Source: Mycobacterium senriense (lineage in GTDB: Bacteria > Actinomycetota > Actinomycetes > Mycobacteriales > Mycobacteriaceae). From it: a stretch of 64,000 nt of DNA. Of the stretch, positions 6,768-15,745 are shown piece after piece. Below the pieces are notes generated by a model, which did no database searches, had not been told where the DNA came from, and saw only the letters and a program-made list of their open reading frames with translations. Where the stretch lies: positions 2,914,001 to 2,978,000 of the forward strand of contig NZ_AP024828.1 of assembly GCF_019668465.1 (NCBI RefSeq). Direction: 5' to 3'. Position 1 is the stretch's first letter; each line of letters opens with the position of its first letter. Position numbers and translations under genes: made by a program.

Positions 6768-7844
6768 TCAACGATCCGACAAAGACCAACTACGGGCGGA
6801 GGTCGCCAGCCCCTGGATCAGGGCGCTGGTGACCGACGACAAACCGTCATCACCGGGCAGCGGGCTGCGCGGGCTGATCCCCCTGACCCGGGCCGAGAGC
6901 TCCAGCTGGGTTCCGCCGCCACGCACCCGGTTCACCGGATTGCGCGGATGCAGGCCCCGCAATTCCGGCGGTATCTCGCCGAGGTCGGTGATCACCTGGT
7001 AGCCGTCCAGCCGAACATGCCGGGTCAGGTGCGCGGCCAGCGCCCGGTTGCGGCCTCCCGCCAACAGTTGGGTGCTGCGACCGTCGCGGCCGTACCCGTG
7101 CAGCGACACCGCGACGTCGACATGGTCGAGGAATTCGGCGAGCCGCGCCGACTCGGCCGGGTCAAACAGGGCCGACGGCAGGTGATGCGGGTAGGCGTCG
7201 GGATGGCGCACGACGTACACCGAGGCGCCGGCGGCCTCGGCGGCACGCTCGGCGATCACGTCGGTCATCTCTTCCAGCCCGCCGCCGTGGATCGCCAAAA
7301 AGCCGAACTGCGAACGTAATTGGCTGTTCTCGGTCACCCCGGGCTCGCTCAGTAACGCCGAAAGCGACTGTGGCCCAGGCCCGGACGTCGACGACGTTTT
7401 CGGGCGGGGCCAGCCGGCGGGATCCCAGCGGCGCAAGAAGTCGACCCAGCGTTGCGGCAGCCCGTGCTGGGTGGCGCCGTCGATGATCTTGGGCAAATAG
7501 CCCGGTCTGGGCGGGCCCGGCGTCACGCGGTGGTCGATGTAGACCCAGGCCGGCTCGGGTCCTTCGTCGGTGTGCACGGTCATCTCGTCGCGCCGGTAGC
7601 GCACCGGAACCCCCTCGGCGCTGTCCAGCGTCGCCAGGTCACCGTCGGAGATCCGCCACACCACCCCGTACACCCGGTTTCCGGCGAGCGGTTCGACGGT
7701 GGCCACGCCGCGCTGATTGATCAGCCAGTCGTGGTCGGCCAGCACGGCAGGCCGCGGATGCGCGGCGTCGGGGCAGCGTTGCGCCATCTGCCGGACGCAT
7801 AGGTTCGACCCGTATGCGAAGTAAAGGTGCCGCAGCGCCGGCAT
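6768..7844 (-). CDS. Gamma-glutamylcyclotransferase / poly-gamma-glutamate hydrolase fusion
   Basis: A 358-residue two-domain protein. Residues 7-130 are a gamma-glutamylcyclotransferase-like domain: the glycine-rich YFAYGSNL loop at 8-15, and the acid-base Glu in LDSAEGVP (about residue 77). Residues 165-350 match the poly-gamma-glutamate hydrolase family first described in Bacillus phages (DUF867): AIHGGGLEEMTD (His186, Glu191) and VSLHGYGR (His249) would bind zinc. No signal peptide is present, so it is cytoplasmic. Both domains act on gamma-glutamyl bonds, so the fusion is functionally coherent; the true substrate is unknown. The start directly abuts the mntH stop, indicating one transcript. 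It probably corresponds to M. tuberculosis Rv0923c by position. Confidence 0.82.
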   Translation of the reverse strand: MPALRHLYFAYGSNLCVRQMAQRCPDAAHPRPAVLADHDWLINQRGVATVEPLAGNRVYGVVWRISDGDLATLDSAEGVPVRYRRDEMTVHTDEGPEPAWVYIDHRVTPGPPRPGYLPKIIDGATQHGLPQRWVDFLRRWDPAGWPRPKTSSTSGPGPQSLSALLSEPGVTENSQLRSQFGFLAIHGGGLEEMTDVIAERAAEAAGASVYVVRHPDAYPHHLPSALFDPAESARLAEFLDHVDVAVSLHGYGRDGRSTQLLAGGRNRALAAHLTRHVRLDGYQVITDLGEIPPELRGLHPRNPVNRVRGGGTQLELSARVRGISPRSPLPGDDGLSSVTSALIQGLATSARSWSLSDR

Positions 7845-9071
7845 TCAGCCGGTCACCGTCAGCCAGATGAGCACCACGTTAAGCAGACTAATCAATGTGC
7901 CGACGGCCCAGCCGAGAATCGTCGTGACGCGGTGATTGGCGTCGCTACCCATCAGCGCGCGATCGCTGGTCAGCCTGATCAAAGGCAGCACGGCAAAAGG
8001 TATTCCGAACGACAACACCACCTGCGACAGCACCAGTGCGCGGGTGGGGTCGAATCCCACCGCCAGAATCACCAGGGCGGGCACCAGGGTGATGACCCGC
8101 CGTACCACCATCGGAATCGACCGGTGCAGCAACCCCTGCATGATCATCGCGCCGGCATAGGCGCCCACCGACGACGACGCCAGGCCCGAGGCGAGCAACC
8201 CGATCGCGAACAGCACCGCGATGGTCGCGCCCAGCGTGTTGTGGATCGCGGAGTAGGCGCCCTCGATGGAGGCGCTGACGTCGCGGTGTTGCAGGTTGAT
8301 CGCGGCGATCAGCAGCATCGCGGCGTTCACCGTGCCGGCCACCGTCATCGCCAGCACCACATCCCAGCGGGTGACGCGCAGCAGCAGGCGCCGATGCGAG
8401 CCCTCGTCGGGATGCCCATGCCGGTCCAGGACCAGGCCCGAGTGCATGTAGACCGCGTGCGGCATCACGGTGGCGCCCAGGATGGCGGCTGCCAGCAGCA
8501 CGCTTTCGGTGCCGTGGAACCGGGGCACCAGTCCGCCGAGCATCTCCTCCGGCGGGGCCGTCTTGACGAAGAAGCTCGCCGCGAACCCGATCGCGATGAC
8601 CAGCAGCAAGCCGGTGATGACCCGCTCGAAGATGATCTGTCCGCGCCGGTCCTGAATCCCCAGCAGCAGCAGGGCCACCAGGCCGGTGATCAGCCCGCCG
8701 GCCAGCAGCGGCAGGTTGAACAGAATGTGCAAGGCGATGGCCCCGCCGACGACCTCGGCCGCGTCGGTCGCGATGGCCACGAGTTCGGCCTGAGCCCAGT
8801 AGACCAACCGCGCCGGGCGGCCCATCCGCCTGCCGAGCGTCGCGGGCAGGGAGCGTCCGGTGACCAGTCCCAGCTTCGCCGACAGGTACTGCACCAGGCC
8901 CGCCAGCACGTTGGCCGCGACGATGACCCACAGCAGCAGGTAGCCGTACTGGGAGCCGGCGCTGACGTTGGCGGCGACGTTTCCCGGGTCGACGTAGGCG
9001 ATGGCGGCGACGAACGCGGGCCCGAGCAGATACCAGTTGCCCTTGAGTGAGCCCTGGGTGCGCTGCCCCAA
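7845..9071 (-). CDS. mntH: Nramp-family divalent metal (Mn2+/H+) transporter MntH
   Basis: A 408-residue integral membrane protein with 11 predicted membrane segments. The metal-site motifs of the Nramp family are present: AYVDPGN in the first helix and ATVMPHAVYMHSG in the sixth. It imports Mn2+, and possibly Fe2+, with protons across the inner membrane. The neighbours match M. tuberculosis Rv0923c-Rv0927c, where Rv0924c is mntH. The frame opens with TTG at 9071 preceded by GAGGG. An inverted repeat (TCACTT-N12-AAGTGA) just upstream may be the operator of a manganese-sensing repressor. The start is immediately downstream of that repeat, so the leader is short. Confidence 0.95.
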   Translation of the reverse strand: MGQRTQGSLKGNWYLLGPAFVAAIAYVDPGNVAANVSAGSQYGYLLLWVIVAANVLAGLVQYLSAKLGLVTGRSLPATLGRRMGRPARLVYWAQAELVAIATDAAEVVGGAIALHILFNLPLLAGGLITGLVALLLLGIQDRRGQIIFERVITGLLLVIAIGFAASFFVKTAPPEEMLGGLVPRFHGTESVLLAAAILGATVMPHAVYMHSGLVLDRHGHPDEGSHRRLLLRVTRWDVVLAMTVAGTVNAAMLLIAAINLQHRDVSASIEGAYSAIHNTLGATIAVLFAIGLLASGLASSSVGAYAGAMIMQGLLHRSIPMVVRRVITLVPALVILAVGFDPTRALVLSQVVLSFGIPFAVLPLIRLTSDRALMGSDANHRVTTILGWAVGTLISLLNVVLIWLTVTG

Positions 9072-9086
9072 CGTGTCGCCCTCGAT

Positions 9087-9110
9087 TCACTTCACCGAAT
9101 AAGAAAGTGA
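9087..9110. promoter_or_regulatory. Inverted repeat upstream of mntH, possible metal-regulator operator
   Basis: TCACTT at 9087-9092 and AAGTGA at 9105-9110 form a perfect 6-bp inverted repeat with a 12-nt spacer, 16-39 nt upstream of the mntH start codon. Mn transporters of this family are usually repressed by MntR or a related DtxR-type protein that binds such dyads. The assignment to a particular regulator is inference. Confidence 0.4.
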
Positions 9111-9169
9111 GGTTAGTCGAACATCTCGGCGCGACCCGCAGCGGCTACGGCGTTTCCCGCACTCGGGCC

Positions 9170-10246
9170 TCACTGCGGGAGGTAGAGCCCCTTGCCGGTG
9201 ACCAGCGGCAGGTCCAGGGTCGTCACGATGCCGGGCCGGGCGGCCACCACCGCGGGGATCGCGTTGACGACGCGCATCGCGGTGGCCACCAGGCCGGCGT
9301 GGTTGTGATCGCCCTTGCGACTGCTCAGGCAGACGTCCATGGCATAAGACGGTTCGCCGGTGATCTCGATGCGGTAGGAGCCGCCCTCCTGCGCGGGTTG
9401 CGGCCACTCCGGGCACAGGTCCTCGCGCAGCCGGGTGACGTGTTCGAGGACGACGACGGGGGCGCCGTCGACCATGCCGAACACCTCGAAACGCAGCGCC
9501 GCGGCGGTGCCCTTGGCGATATGGCCCGAGGCGATGTCGAAGTCCTCGGGGGCGGGGATGCGGACGTAGTCCTGGGTGACCTCGTCGAGCGAAATGCCCA
9601 GGCCCGCAGCCATTTGGCGGATCACCGAGCCCCACGCCAGGCTGAGCACGCCGGGCTGCAGCAGCATGGGTACTTCGTCCAGCGGCTTGCCGAAGCCCAT
9701 CACGTCGAACATGACCGCGGCGCTGTCATACGTGGCGTAGTCGACGATCTCCATGCACCGGATCTGCTGGATGCTCTGGCAGGTACCCGCCAGCGCCAGC
9801 GGCAGCAGATCGTTGGCGAAGCCGGGATCGATGCCGTTGACGTAGAGGCTCGAATTCCCTTCTTGGGCAGCGTCTTCCAAAGGCTTGATGAGTTCCTCGG
9901 GGATGACCTGCCACGGGTACTGCAAAAAGACCGGGCCGCTGCCGACGATGTTGATTCCCGCCGCCAGGACGCGCCGGTAGTCCTCGAGCGCCTCGGGCAA
10001 CCGGTTGTCGGCCAGTGCGTTGTACACGGCGCATTGCGGCCCGGGGGCCAGCACGGCATCGAGGTCGGTGCTGGCGAGCACGCCGGTCGACTCGCTAAGG
10101 CCCGCAAGCTCTGCCGCGTCCTTGCCCGCCTTGGCGTCCGAGGACACCCAGACGCCCTTCAGGTCGAACTCCGGATTGGTGATGAGCGCGCGCAGGGCGT
10201 GGACACCGACGTTGCCGGTGCCCAATTGGACGACGGGGATGGGCAT
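9170..10246 (-). CDS. NAD(P)-dependent dehydrogenase, dihydrodipicolinate-reductase-like fold
   Basis: A 358-residue protein whose N-terminus MPIPVVQLGTGNVGVHALRA is a Rossmann nucleotide-binding motif (G-x-G-N-V-G). The overall pattern, with VLASTDLDAVLA and GINIVGSGP, matches mycobacterial homologues annotated as dihydrodipicolinate reductase-like or 2,4-diaminopentanoate dehydrogenase-like. True lysine-pathway DapB is shorter, so a lysine role is unlikely. The gene is 24 nt downstream of the SDR gene, an order matching M. tuberculosis Rv0926c-Rv0927c. Both may be under the KstR-like site at 11132-11145, suggesting a link to steroid or lipid catabolism; that link is inference. Confidence 0.82.
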   Translation of the reverse strand: MPIPVVQLGTGNVGVHALRALITNPEFDLKGVWVSSDAKAGKDAAELAGLSESTGVLASTDLDAVLAPGPQCAVYNALADNRLPEALEDYRRVLAAGINIVGSGPVFLQYPWQVIPEELIKPLEDAAQEGNSSLYVNGIDPGFANDLLPLALAGTCQSIQQIRCMEIVDYATYDSAAVMFDVMGFGKPLDEVPMLLQPGVLSLAWGSVIRQMAAGLGISLDEVTQDYVRIPAPEDFDIASGHIAKGTAAALRFEVFGMVDGAPVVVLEHVTRLREDLCPEWPQPAQEGGSYRIEITGEPSYAMDVCLSSRKGDHNHAGLVATAMRVVNAIPAVVAARPGIVTTLDLPLVTGKGLYLPQ

Positions 10247-10270
10247 GACGTGCTCCTTGGCGGTCGGGGG

Positions 10271-11062
10271 TCACAGGTCCGGGACGGGGATGTCGAGGTT
10301 GGGGAAGGTGAGGCCGCCGTCGACCTCGAGCGTCTTGCCGGTCAGGAAGCTTCCGGCCGGGGATGCCAAATAGACTGCGGCAGCGGCGATGTCGATGGGA
10401 TCGCCGAGGCGGCGCATCGGTGTGGCCTTCTCCATCGGCGCGCGCAGTTCGTCGTTGGACGCAACCACGTCCAGGGCGGAGGTCAGGATGGATCCCGGAG
10501 CGATCGCGTTGACGCGAACGCGCGGGCACAGGTCCAGGGCGGTCAGCCGGGTGTAGTGCGACAGCGCGGCCTTGGCGGTGCCGTAGGCGGCGAAACCGCG
10601 GCCGGCCAGCCGGCCCATGGTCGAGGTGATGTTGATGATGCTGCCGCCGTCGGAGTGCTCCAGCATCAACGGCACCGCCGCCACCGTCAGGGCGTGGGCG
10701 GTGGCGACGTTGAAGGTGAAGGCGTCCCTGAGATCTTTCGTCGAGGTGGTCAGCAGCGTATTGGGCATGGTGCCGCCGACGTTGTTGACGACGATGTCTA
10801 GTTTCCCGAACGCCTCGACGGCCTTGCCGGCCAACTCCGCGGTGGACTCGGGATGCGCCAGGTCAGCGGCCACGACGTGGGCCCGCCGTCCGACGGACCG
10901 GACCTGTTCTGCGACGGCTTCTAGTTGAGACTCCGTGCGTGAGGCGATGAGGACATCGGCGCCCGCCTCGGCGAAGGCCAGCGCGATGGCGGCCCCGAGG
11001 CCGCGGCCTGCACCGGTGATGACGGCGACTTTGTCGTCGAGACGGAACCTGTCAAGGATCAT
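10271..11062 (-). CDS. Short-chain dehydrogenase/reductase (SDR)
   Basis: A 263-residue classical SDR. The cofactor motif is [15 protein letters not shown] (residues about 16-30), NNVGG follows the fourth strand, the catalytic Ser lies in NITSTMGR, and Tyr-x-x-x-Lys is [11 protein letters not shown]. The end [16 protein letters not shown] is typical of 3-oxoacyl or 3-hydroxyacyl reductase-like SDRs. Substrate is unknown. It begins the two-gene unit with the downstream dehydrogenase, matching Rv0927c in M. tuberculosis. The 240-bp gap before it is shared with the divergent pstS gene and holds both a KstR-like site and a phosphate-type box. Confidence 0.9.
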   Translation of the reverse strand: MILDRFRLDDKVAVITGAGRGLGAAIALAFAEAGADVLIASRTESQLEAVAEQVRSVGRRAHVVAADLAHPESTAELAGKAVEAFGKLDIVVNNVGGTMPNTLLTTSTKDLRDAFTFNVATAHALTVAAVPLMLEHSDGGSIINITSTMGRLAGRGFAAYGTAKAALSHYTRLTALDLCPRVRVNAIAPGSILTSALDVVASNDELRAPMEKATPMRRLGDPIDIAAAAVYLASPAGSFLTGKTLEVDGGLTFPNLDIPVPDL

Positions 11063-11131
11063 GGCGGCCTCTCTTCATTTCGGTGTCAGCCGACACGGTA
11101 GCAAGCCGCGCCGTCTCAGATCGGGCATTTC

Positions 11132-11145
11132 TGGAACAGGTTCTA
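11132..11145. promoter_or_regulatory. KstR-like operator
   Basis: TGGAACAGGTTCTA fits the published mycobacterial KstR consensus TNNAACNNGTTNNA exactly. KstR is the TetR-type repressor of cholesterol catabolism. The site is 70-83 nt upstream of the SDR start and 158 nt from the divergent pstS start, so it most plausibly controls the SDR-dehydrogenase unit. Confidence 0.6.
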
Positions 11146-11237
11146 CTTTTGCACCCGGGCGTGGCGATGCGGCCCGTAGCGCAGGCATGCGCGCGGTGCC
11201 GGGCGCCCCGCCCGCGCCGGGCGACCATTCGCCCGCC

Positions 11238-11259
11238 GTTAACCTTGGTGCTGTTAGCT
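11238..11259 (+). promoter_or_regulatory. Phosphate-type regulatory box upstream of first pstS
   Basis: A 22-bp sequence GTTAACC...CTGTTAGCT lies 44 nt before the first pstS start. It is repeated with 19 of 22 identities at 12559-12580 before the second pstS. The GTT(C/A)ACC and GTTA elements resemble PhoB-class sites such as those bound by SenX3-RegX3 in mycobacteria. Regulator identity is inference from the operon function. Confidence 0.55.
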
Positions 11260-11302
11260 GAACGGCGACGATCATGTCTGGTCTTCACCGTGAGGAAGTA
11301 AC

Positions 11303-12409
11303 TTGAGGCGCAACCGATTTGGTGTCGCATTGAGCGTCCTGACGGCCGGTGCGCTGGCGTTGTCGGGCTGCGGTGGCAACGACACTCGGGCATGGGGGAG
11401 CGGGGCAACCCCGCCGGGCCACGTCGATTGTGGTGGAAAGAAGGCCCTGAAGGCCAGCGGATCGACCGCGCAGGCCAACGCGATGACCCGCTTCGTCAGC
11501 TCGTTCGAGCGGGCCTGCTTCGGCCAGACTCTGAACTACACCCCCAACGGTTCGGGTGCCGGCATCGGTGAATTCACCGGTAATCAAACGGATTTCGCCG
11601 GCTCGGACTCACCGCTGGCCCCGATCGAATACTTCGCGGCCCAGGCGCGGTGCGGTTCGCCGGCATGGAACCTGCCGGTGGTTTTCGGCCCGATCGCGAT
11701 CACCTACAACGTCACGGGTGTCAACTCGCTGATCCTGGACGGCCCCACCACCGCCAAAATCTTCAAGGGCGCGGTCGCCGCCTGGAACGATCCCGGCATC
11801 CGGGCGCTGAACCCCGGCACCCCGCTGCCCGCCGAGCCCATCCATGTCATGTTCCGCAGCGACCAGTCCGGCACCACGGACAATTTCCAGAAATATCTGG
11901 ACTCCGCGTCCGACGGCGTGTGGGACAGGGGTATCGGCAAGGTCTTCAACGGCGGGGTCGGCGAGGGCGCCGAAGGCAACGGCGGCACGTCGGCGGCCGT
12001 GAAGGCGACCGAAGGATCGATCAGCTACAACGAATGGTCGTTCGCGTTGGCGCAGGACCTGGCGATCGCCAGGATCGTCACCTTGGCCGGCCCGGACCCG
12101 GTGTCGATCGGTGCGGAGTCGGTCGGCAAGACGATCTCCGGCGCCACCCTGACCGGGCGGGGCAACGACTTGGTCGTCGACACCTTCTCGTTCTACAAGC
12201 CGACCCGGCCCGGCTCCTATCCCATCGTGCTGGCCACCTACGAGATCGTGTGCTCGAAGTATCCTGACCCCCAGGTCGGTGCGGCGGTAAAGGCGTTCCT
12301 GCAGAGCACAATCGGCGATGGACAAAGCGGCTTGGCGGGCAACGGGTATATCCCGGTGCCACCGGCATTCAGGTCACGGCCGGCGGAATCCATCAACGCC
12401 ATCTCGTGA
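11303..12409 (+). CDS. pstS: Phosphate-binding lipoprotein PstS (first copy)
   Basis: A 368-residue periplasmic phosphate receptor of the Pst ABC importer. It begins [20 protein letters not shown], a lipoprotein signal with the lipobox LSGC (Cys about residue 24), so the mature protein is anchored to the membrane. Phosphate-site blocks are present: [30 protein letters not shown] and [16 protein letters not shown]. The TTG at 11303, preceded by GAGGAAG, is the start. It is the first gene of pstS-pstS-pstC-pstA and is closely similar to the second copy. It corresponds by position to pstS3 (Rv0928) of M. tuberculosis. The 3' end is followed by a 254-bp gap before the second copy. Confidence 0.95.
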   Translation: MRRNRFGVALSVLTAGALALSGCGGNDTRAWGSGATPPGHVDCGGKKALKASGSTAQANAMTRFVSSFERACFGQTLNYTPNGSGAGIGEFTGNQTDFAGSDSPLAPIEYFAAQARCGSPAWNLPVVFGPIAITYNVTGVNSLILDGPTTAKIFKGAVAAWNDPGIRALNPGTPLPAEPIHVMFRSDQSGTTDNFQKYLDSASDGVWDRGIGKVFNGGVGEGAEGNGGTSAAVKATEGSISYNEWSFALAQDLAIARIVTLAGPDPVSIGAESVGKTISGATLTGRGNDLVVDTFSFYKPTRPGSYPIVLATYEIVCSKYPDPQVGAAVKAFLQSTIGDGQSGLAGNGYIPVPPAFRSRPAESINAIS

Positions 12410-12558
12410 TGTGAGAGCGCGCCCGCGGGCCGTCCCGAAAACCAACCGATTTTTCTTTGCTGCCGCGGCGTGGCGACCCACTGTCGACCACGGCTCGCGC
12501 CCACGTCGCCGCCCGGTGCCTTCGCGTTCAGCGGTGAGCGCCGAACAATTTGCTCAAC

Positions 12559-12580
12559 GTTCACCTTGTTACTGTTAGCT
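12559..12580 (+). promoter_or_regulatory. Phosphate-type regulatory box upstream of second pstS
   Basis: GTTCACC...CTGTTAGCT, 22 bp, 84 nt before the second pstS start. It differs from the box at 11238-11259 at only three positions although the sequences around the two boxes are otherwise different. This implies that each pstS copy has its own promoter, both sensing phosphate limitation. Confidence 0.58.
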
Positions 12581-12663
12581 TCGTGGCTGCGAGACGGCTG
12601 GTCGGCCGCCGTGGGCTACCGACCGGCGGCGATCCTGTTTCATCCCTACCGTAAGGAAGCGAA

Positions 12664-13776
12664 TTGAAACTCAACCGATTTGGCGCCGTGCTGAGTGTCG
12701 TGAGCGCAGGCGCGCTGGCGTTGTCGGCATGCGGAAGCGACAACAACGGGTCCGGCGCGAGCGCAACGAGCGGCTCCTCGTCGGGCAACGTGAGCTGCGG
12801 TGGAAAGAAGGCCCTCAAGGCCAGCGGCTCGACGGCCCAGGCCAACGCGATGACCCGGTTCGTCAACGCATACGAGCAGGCCTGCCCCGGCCAGACGCTG
12901 AACTACACCGCCAACGGGTCCGGCGCGGGAATCAGCGAATTCAACGGTAAGCAAACGGATTTCGGTGGTTCGGACTCGCCGCTGGCGGCCAACGAATACG
13001 CCGCCGCGCAACAGCGATGCGGGTCGCCGGCGCTGAACCTGCCGGTGGTCTTCGGGCCGATCGCCATCACCTACAACGTCGCGGGCCTCAATTCACTGAG
13101 CCTGGACGGCGCCACGGCCGCCAAGATCTTCAACGGCGCGATCACGACGTGGAACGACCCCGCGATCCAGGCGCTCAACCCGGGAGCCGCCCTGCCGTCC
13201 GAGCCGATTCACGTCGTGTTCCGCAACGACGAATCCGGCACCACGGATAACTTCCAGAAGTACCTCGATGCCGCTTCCAACGGCGCGTGGGGCAAGGGCG
13301 CCGGCAAGACGTTCAAGGGCGGCGTCGGCGAGGGAGCAAAGGGCAACGACGGCACCTCGGCAGCGATCAAGGCGACCGAGGGCTCCGTCACCTACAACGA
13401 GTGGTCGTTTGCTCAGGCGCAGAAACTGAACATGGCCAAGATCATCACCTCGGCCGGCCCGGATGCGGTGTCGATCAGTGCCGACTCGGTGGGCAAGACG
13501 ATTGCTGGAGCCAAGATCGCCGGCCAGGGCAACGACCTGGTGCTGGACACGCTGTCCTTCTACAAGCCGACCCAGGCCGGTTCCTATCCGATCGTGCTGG
13601 CCACCTACGAGATCGTCTGCTCGAAGTATCCCGATGCCCAGGTCGGCACGGCGGTCAAGGCGTTCCTGCAAAGCACCATCGGCGCCGGGCAGAACGGCCT
13701 GGCCGACAACGGCTACATCCCCATCCCTGACGCGTTCAAGTCGAGGTTGTCTACTTCCATCAACGCCATCACATAA
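12664..13776 (+). CDS. pstS: Phosphate-binding lipoprotein PstS (second copy)
   Basis: A 370-residue paralogue of the preceding gene, similar along its full length. It has a lipoprotein signal ([20 protein letters not shown], lipobox LSAC), a Gly/Ser/Asn linker, and the same phosphate-binding blocks: [30 protein letters not shown] and [16 protein letters not shown]. Start is TTG at 12664. It is 6 nt before pstC, so this copy is translationally closest to the permeases. The tandem pair looks like a recent local duplication; the coding sequences have diverged mainly in the linker and surface positions. M. tuberculosis has a single PstS (PstS3) in this operon. Confidence 0.95.
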   Translation: MKLNRFGAVLSVVSAGALALSACGSDNNGSGASATSGSSSGNVSCGGKKALKASGSTAQANAMTRFVNAYEQACPGQTLNYTANGSGAGISEFNGKQTDFGGSDSPLAANEYAAAQQRCGSPALNLPVVFGPIAITYNVAGLNSLSLDGATAAKIFNGAITTWNDPAIQALNPGAALPSEPIHVVFRNDESGTTDNFQKYLDAASNGAWGKGAGKTFKGGVGEGAKGNDGTSAAIKATEGSVTYNEWSFAQAQKLNMAKIITSAGPDAVSISADSVGKTIAGAKIAGQGNDLVLDTLSFYKPTQAGSYPIVLATYEIVCSKYPDAQVGTAVKAFLQSTIGAGQNGLADNGYIPIPDAFKSRLSTSINAIT

Positions 13777-13782
13777 TCTGGG

Positions 13783-14781
13783 ATGGTCGTGACACGAGGA
13801 ACAGCAATCAGCCCGTCGACCGGGGAGAAGCCGGCACTAACTGCGCTGAGTCAACACGTGGGGCGGCGGGCTGATCGCTTGTTCAAGTTGATGGCCGCCG
13901 CCGCCGGTTCGACGATCGTGGTCGCCATCCTGTTGATCGCGGTCTTCCTGTTGCTGCGCGCCATCCCGTCGTTGCGCGTCAACCACGCGAACTTCTTCAC
14001 CAGCGCCCAGTTCAGCACCAGCGACCCGGCGAAGCTCGCGTTCGGCATCCGCGACCTGCTCATGGTCACGGTGCTCAGTTCGCTCAGCGCGCTGGTGCTG
14101 GCCGTCCCGGTCGCGGTCGGCATCGCCGTGTTCCTCACCCAGTACGCGCCGAAGCGGCTGGCGCGCCCCTTCGGCGCGGTGGTGGACCTGCTGGCCGCGG
14201 TGCCGTCGATCATCTTCGGGCTGTGGGGAATCTTCGTACTCGCACCCCAGATCGAGCCGGTGGGCGCGTTTCTCAACCGCCACCTCGGCTGGCTGTTCCT
14301 GTTCAAGCAGGGCAATGTCTCGTTGGCCGGTGGCGGCACCATCTTCACCGCCGGCGTCGTGCTCTCGGTGATGATCCTGCCCATCGTCACGTCCGTCTCG
14401 CGTGAAGTGTTTCGGCAGACCCCGCGCATCCAGATGGAGGCGGCGCAGGCGCTGGGCGCCACCAAATGGGAGGTGGTGCGGATGACCGTGCTGCCGTTCG
14501 GCCGCAGCGGGGTCGTCGCGGCCTCGATGCTGGGGCTGGGCCGAGCGCTGGGCGAGACGGTGGCGGTGCTGATCATCTTGCGTTCGGCCGCCCGCCCGGG
14601 TAATTGGTCGCTGTTCGACGGCGGGTACACGTTCGCCTCGAAGATCGCGTCCGCGGCCGCGGAGTTCAGCTCGCCGCTGCCGACGGGGGCGTACATCTCG
14701 GCGGGATTCGCGCTGTTCGTCTTGACGTTCATCGTCAATGCGCTCGCCCGCGCGATCGCCGGCGGCAAGGTCAACGGATGA
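13783..14781 (+). CDS. pstC: Phosphate ABC transporter permease PstC
   Basis: A 332-residue inner-membrane permease with six membrane segments, preceded by a cytoplasmic N-terminus of about 35 residues. The EAA loop that contacts the ATPase is [16 protein letters not shown] (about residues 222-237). [14 protein letters not shown] and [14 protein letters not shown] are typical PstC segments. It forms the channel with PstA. It corresponds to pstC2 (Rv0929). The start MVVTRGTAI is 6 nt after the second pstS stop, though a GTG two codons later (13789) is an alternative. The pstA gene follows after 49 nt. Confidence 0.95.
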   Translation: MVVTRGTAISPSTGEKPALTALSQHVGRRADRLFKLMAAAAGSTIVVAILLIAVFLLLRAIPSLRVNHANFFTSAQFSTSDPAKLAFGIRDLLMVTVLSSLSALVLAVPVAVGIAVFLTQYAPKRLARPFGAVVDLLAAVPSIIFGLWGIFVLAPQIEPVGAFLNRHLGWLFLFKQGNVSLAGGGTIFTAGVVLSVMILPIVTSVSREVFRQTPRIQMEAAQALGATKWEVVRMTVLPFGRSGVVAASMLGLGRALGETVAVLIILRSAARPGNWSLFDGGYTFASKIASAAAEFSSPLPTGAYISAGFALFVLTFIVNALARAIAGGKVNG

Positions 14782-14830
14782 CGCGCGCCGGCGACGATGC
14801 AGCGCGAAGCGATGCCGAGGAGCGGCGCTC

Positions 14831-15733
14831 GTGACGGTTGAAGCACTGGACCGGCCGGTCAAGGTCGAGGTGTTCCGGCCGGTGAGCTTCCGGCGCCGGA
14901 TCACCAACAGCGCCGCGACGGTTTTCTTCCTGGGCTCGTTCTGCGTCGCGCTGGTGCCGCTGATCTGGGTGTTGTGGATCGTCGTCGAGCGCGGCTGGTA
15001 CGCGGTCACGCAATCGGGCTGGTGGACCCACTCACTGCACGGCGTGTTGCCGGAACAGTTCTCCGGCGGCATCTACCACGCGCTCTACGGCACGCTGGTG
15101 CAGGCCGGGGTGGCCGCCGCCCTGGCCGTGCCGCTGGGCTTGATGACGGCGGTCTTCCTCGTGGAATACGGATCCGGGCGCCTGGTGCGACTGACGACGT
15201 TCATGGTCGACGTGCTCGCGGGCGTGCCCTCGATCGTGGCAGCGCTGTTCATCTTCAGCCTCTGGATCGCAACACTGGGCTTCCAGCAGAGTTCGTTCGC
15301 GGTGTCGCTGGCCCTGGTCCTGCTGATGCTGCCGGTGGTGGTGCGCTCCGGCGAGGAGATGCTGCGGCTGGTGCCCGACGACCTGCGCGAGGCCAGCTAC
15401 GCGCTCGGTGTGTCCAAATGGAAGACGATCGTGCGGATCGTCTTCCCGATCGCGATGCCCGGCATCGTGTCCGGAATCCTGTTGTCCGTCGCACGAGTCA
15501 TCGGCGAAACCGCGCCGGTGCTGGTGCTGGTTGGCTACAGCCGTTCGATCAACGTCGACATCTTCCACGGCAATATGGCGTCACTGCCGCTGCTGATCTA
15601 CACCGAGCTCACCAACCCCGAACACGCGGGCTTCCTGCGGATCTGGGGTGCGGCGCTGACCCTGATCATCATGGTCGCCGTCATCAACATCGTCGCGGCG
15701 CTGACCCGCTTCCTGTCCACCCGCAGGCGCTGA
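14831..15733 (+). CDS. pstA: Phosphate ABC transporter permease PstA
   Basis: A 300-residue permease, partner of PstC. Six membrane segments; the EAA loop is REASYALGVSKWKTIVRIV and the following segment is SVARVIGETAPVLVLVG, typical of PstA. The frame is open further upstream (to 14738, overlapping pstC), but that part reads as Arg/Ser-rich nonsense. GTG at 14831 gives MTVEALDRPVKVEVF and the usual family length. It corresponds to pstA1 (Rv0930). No pstB follows: the next gene, ku, is convergent. The ATPase must be supplied from elsewhere in the genome. Confidence 0.93.
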   Translation: MTVEALDRPVKVEVFRPVSFRRRITNSAATVFFLGSFCVALVPLIWVLWIVVERGWYAVTQSGWWTHSLHGVLPEQFSGGIYHALYGTLVQAGVAAALAVPLGLMTAVFLVEYGSGRLVRLTTFMVDVLAGVPSIVAALFIFSLWIATLGFQQSSFAVSLALVLLMLPVVVRSGEEMLRLVPDDLREASYALGVSKWKTIVRIVFPIAMPGIVSGILLSVARVIGETAPVLVLVGYSRSINVDIFHGNMASLPLLIYTELTNPEHAGFLRIWGAALTLIIMVAVINIVAALTRFLSTRRR

Positions 15734-15745
15734 CCCGACTGCGGG

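Noticed and set aside
7827..9050. 407-codon plus-strand frame opposite mntH
   Set aside because: Antisense of MntH, with Gln/His/Arg-rich low-complexity translation and no motif.
13837..15072. 411-codon minus-strand frame opposite pstC-pstA
   Set aside because: Arg/His/Gln-rich antisense of two clear permease genes with membrane segments.
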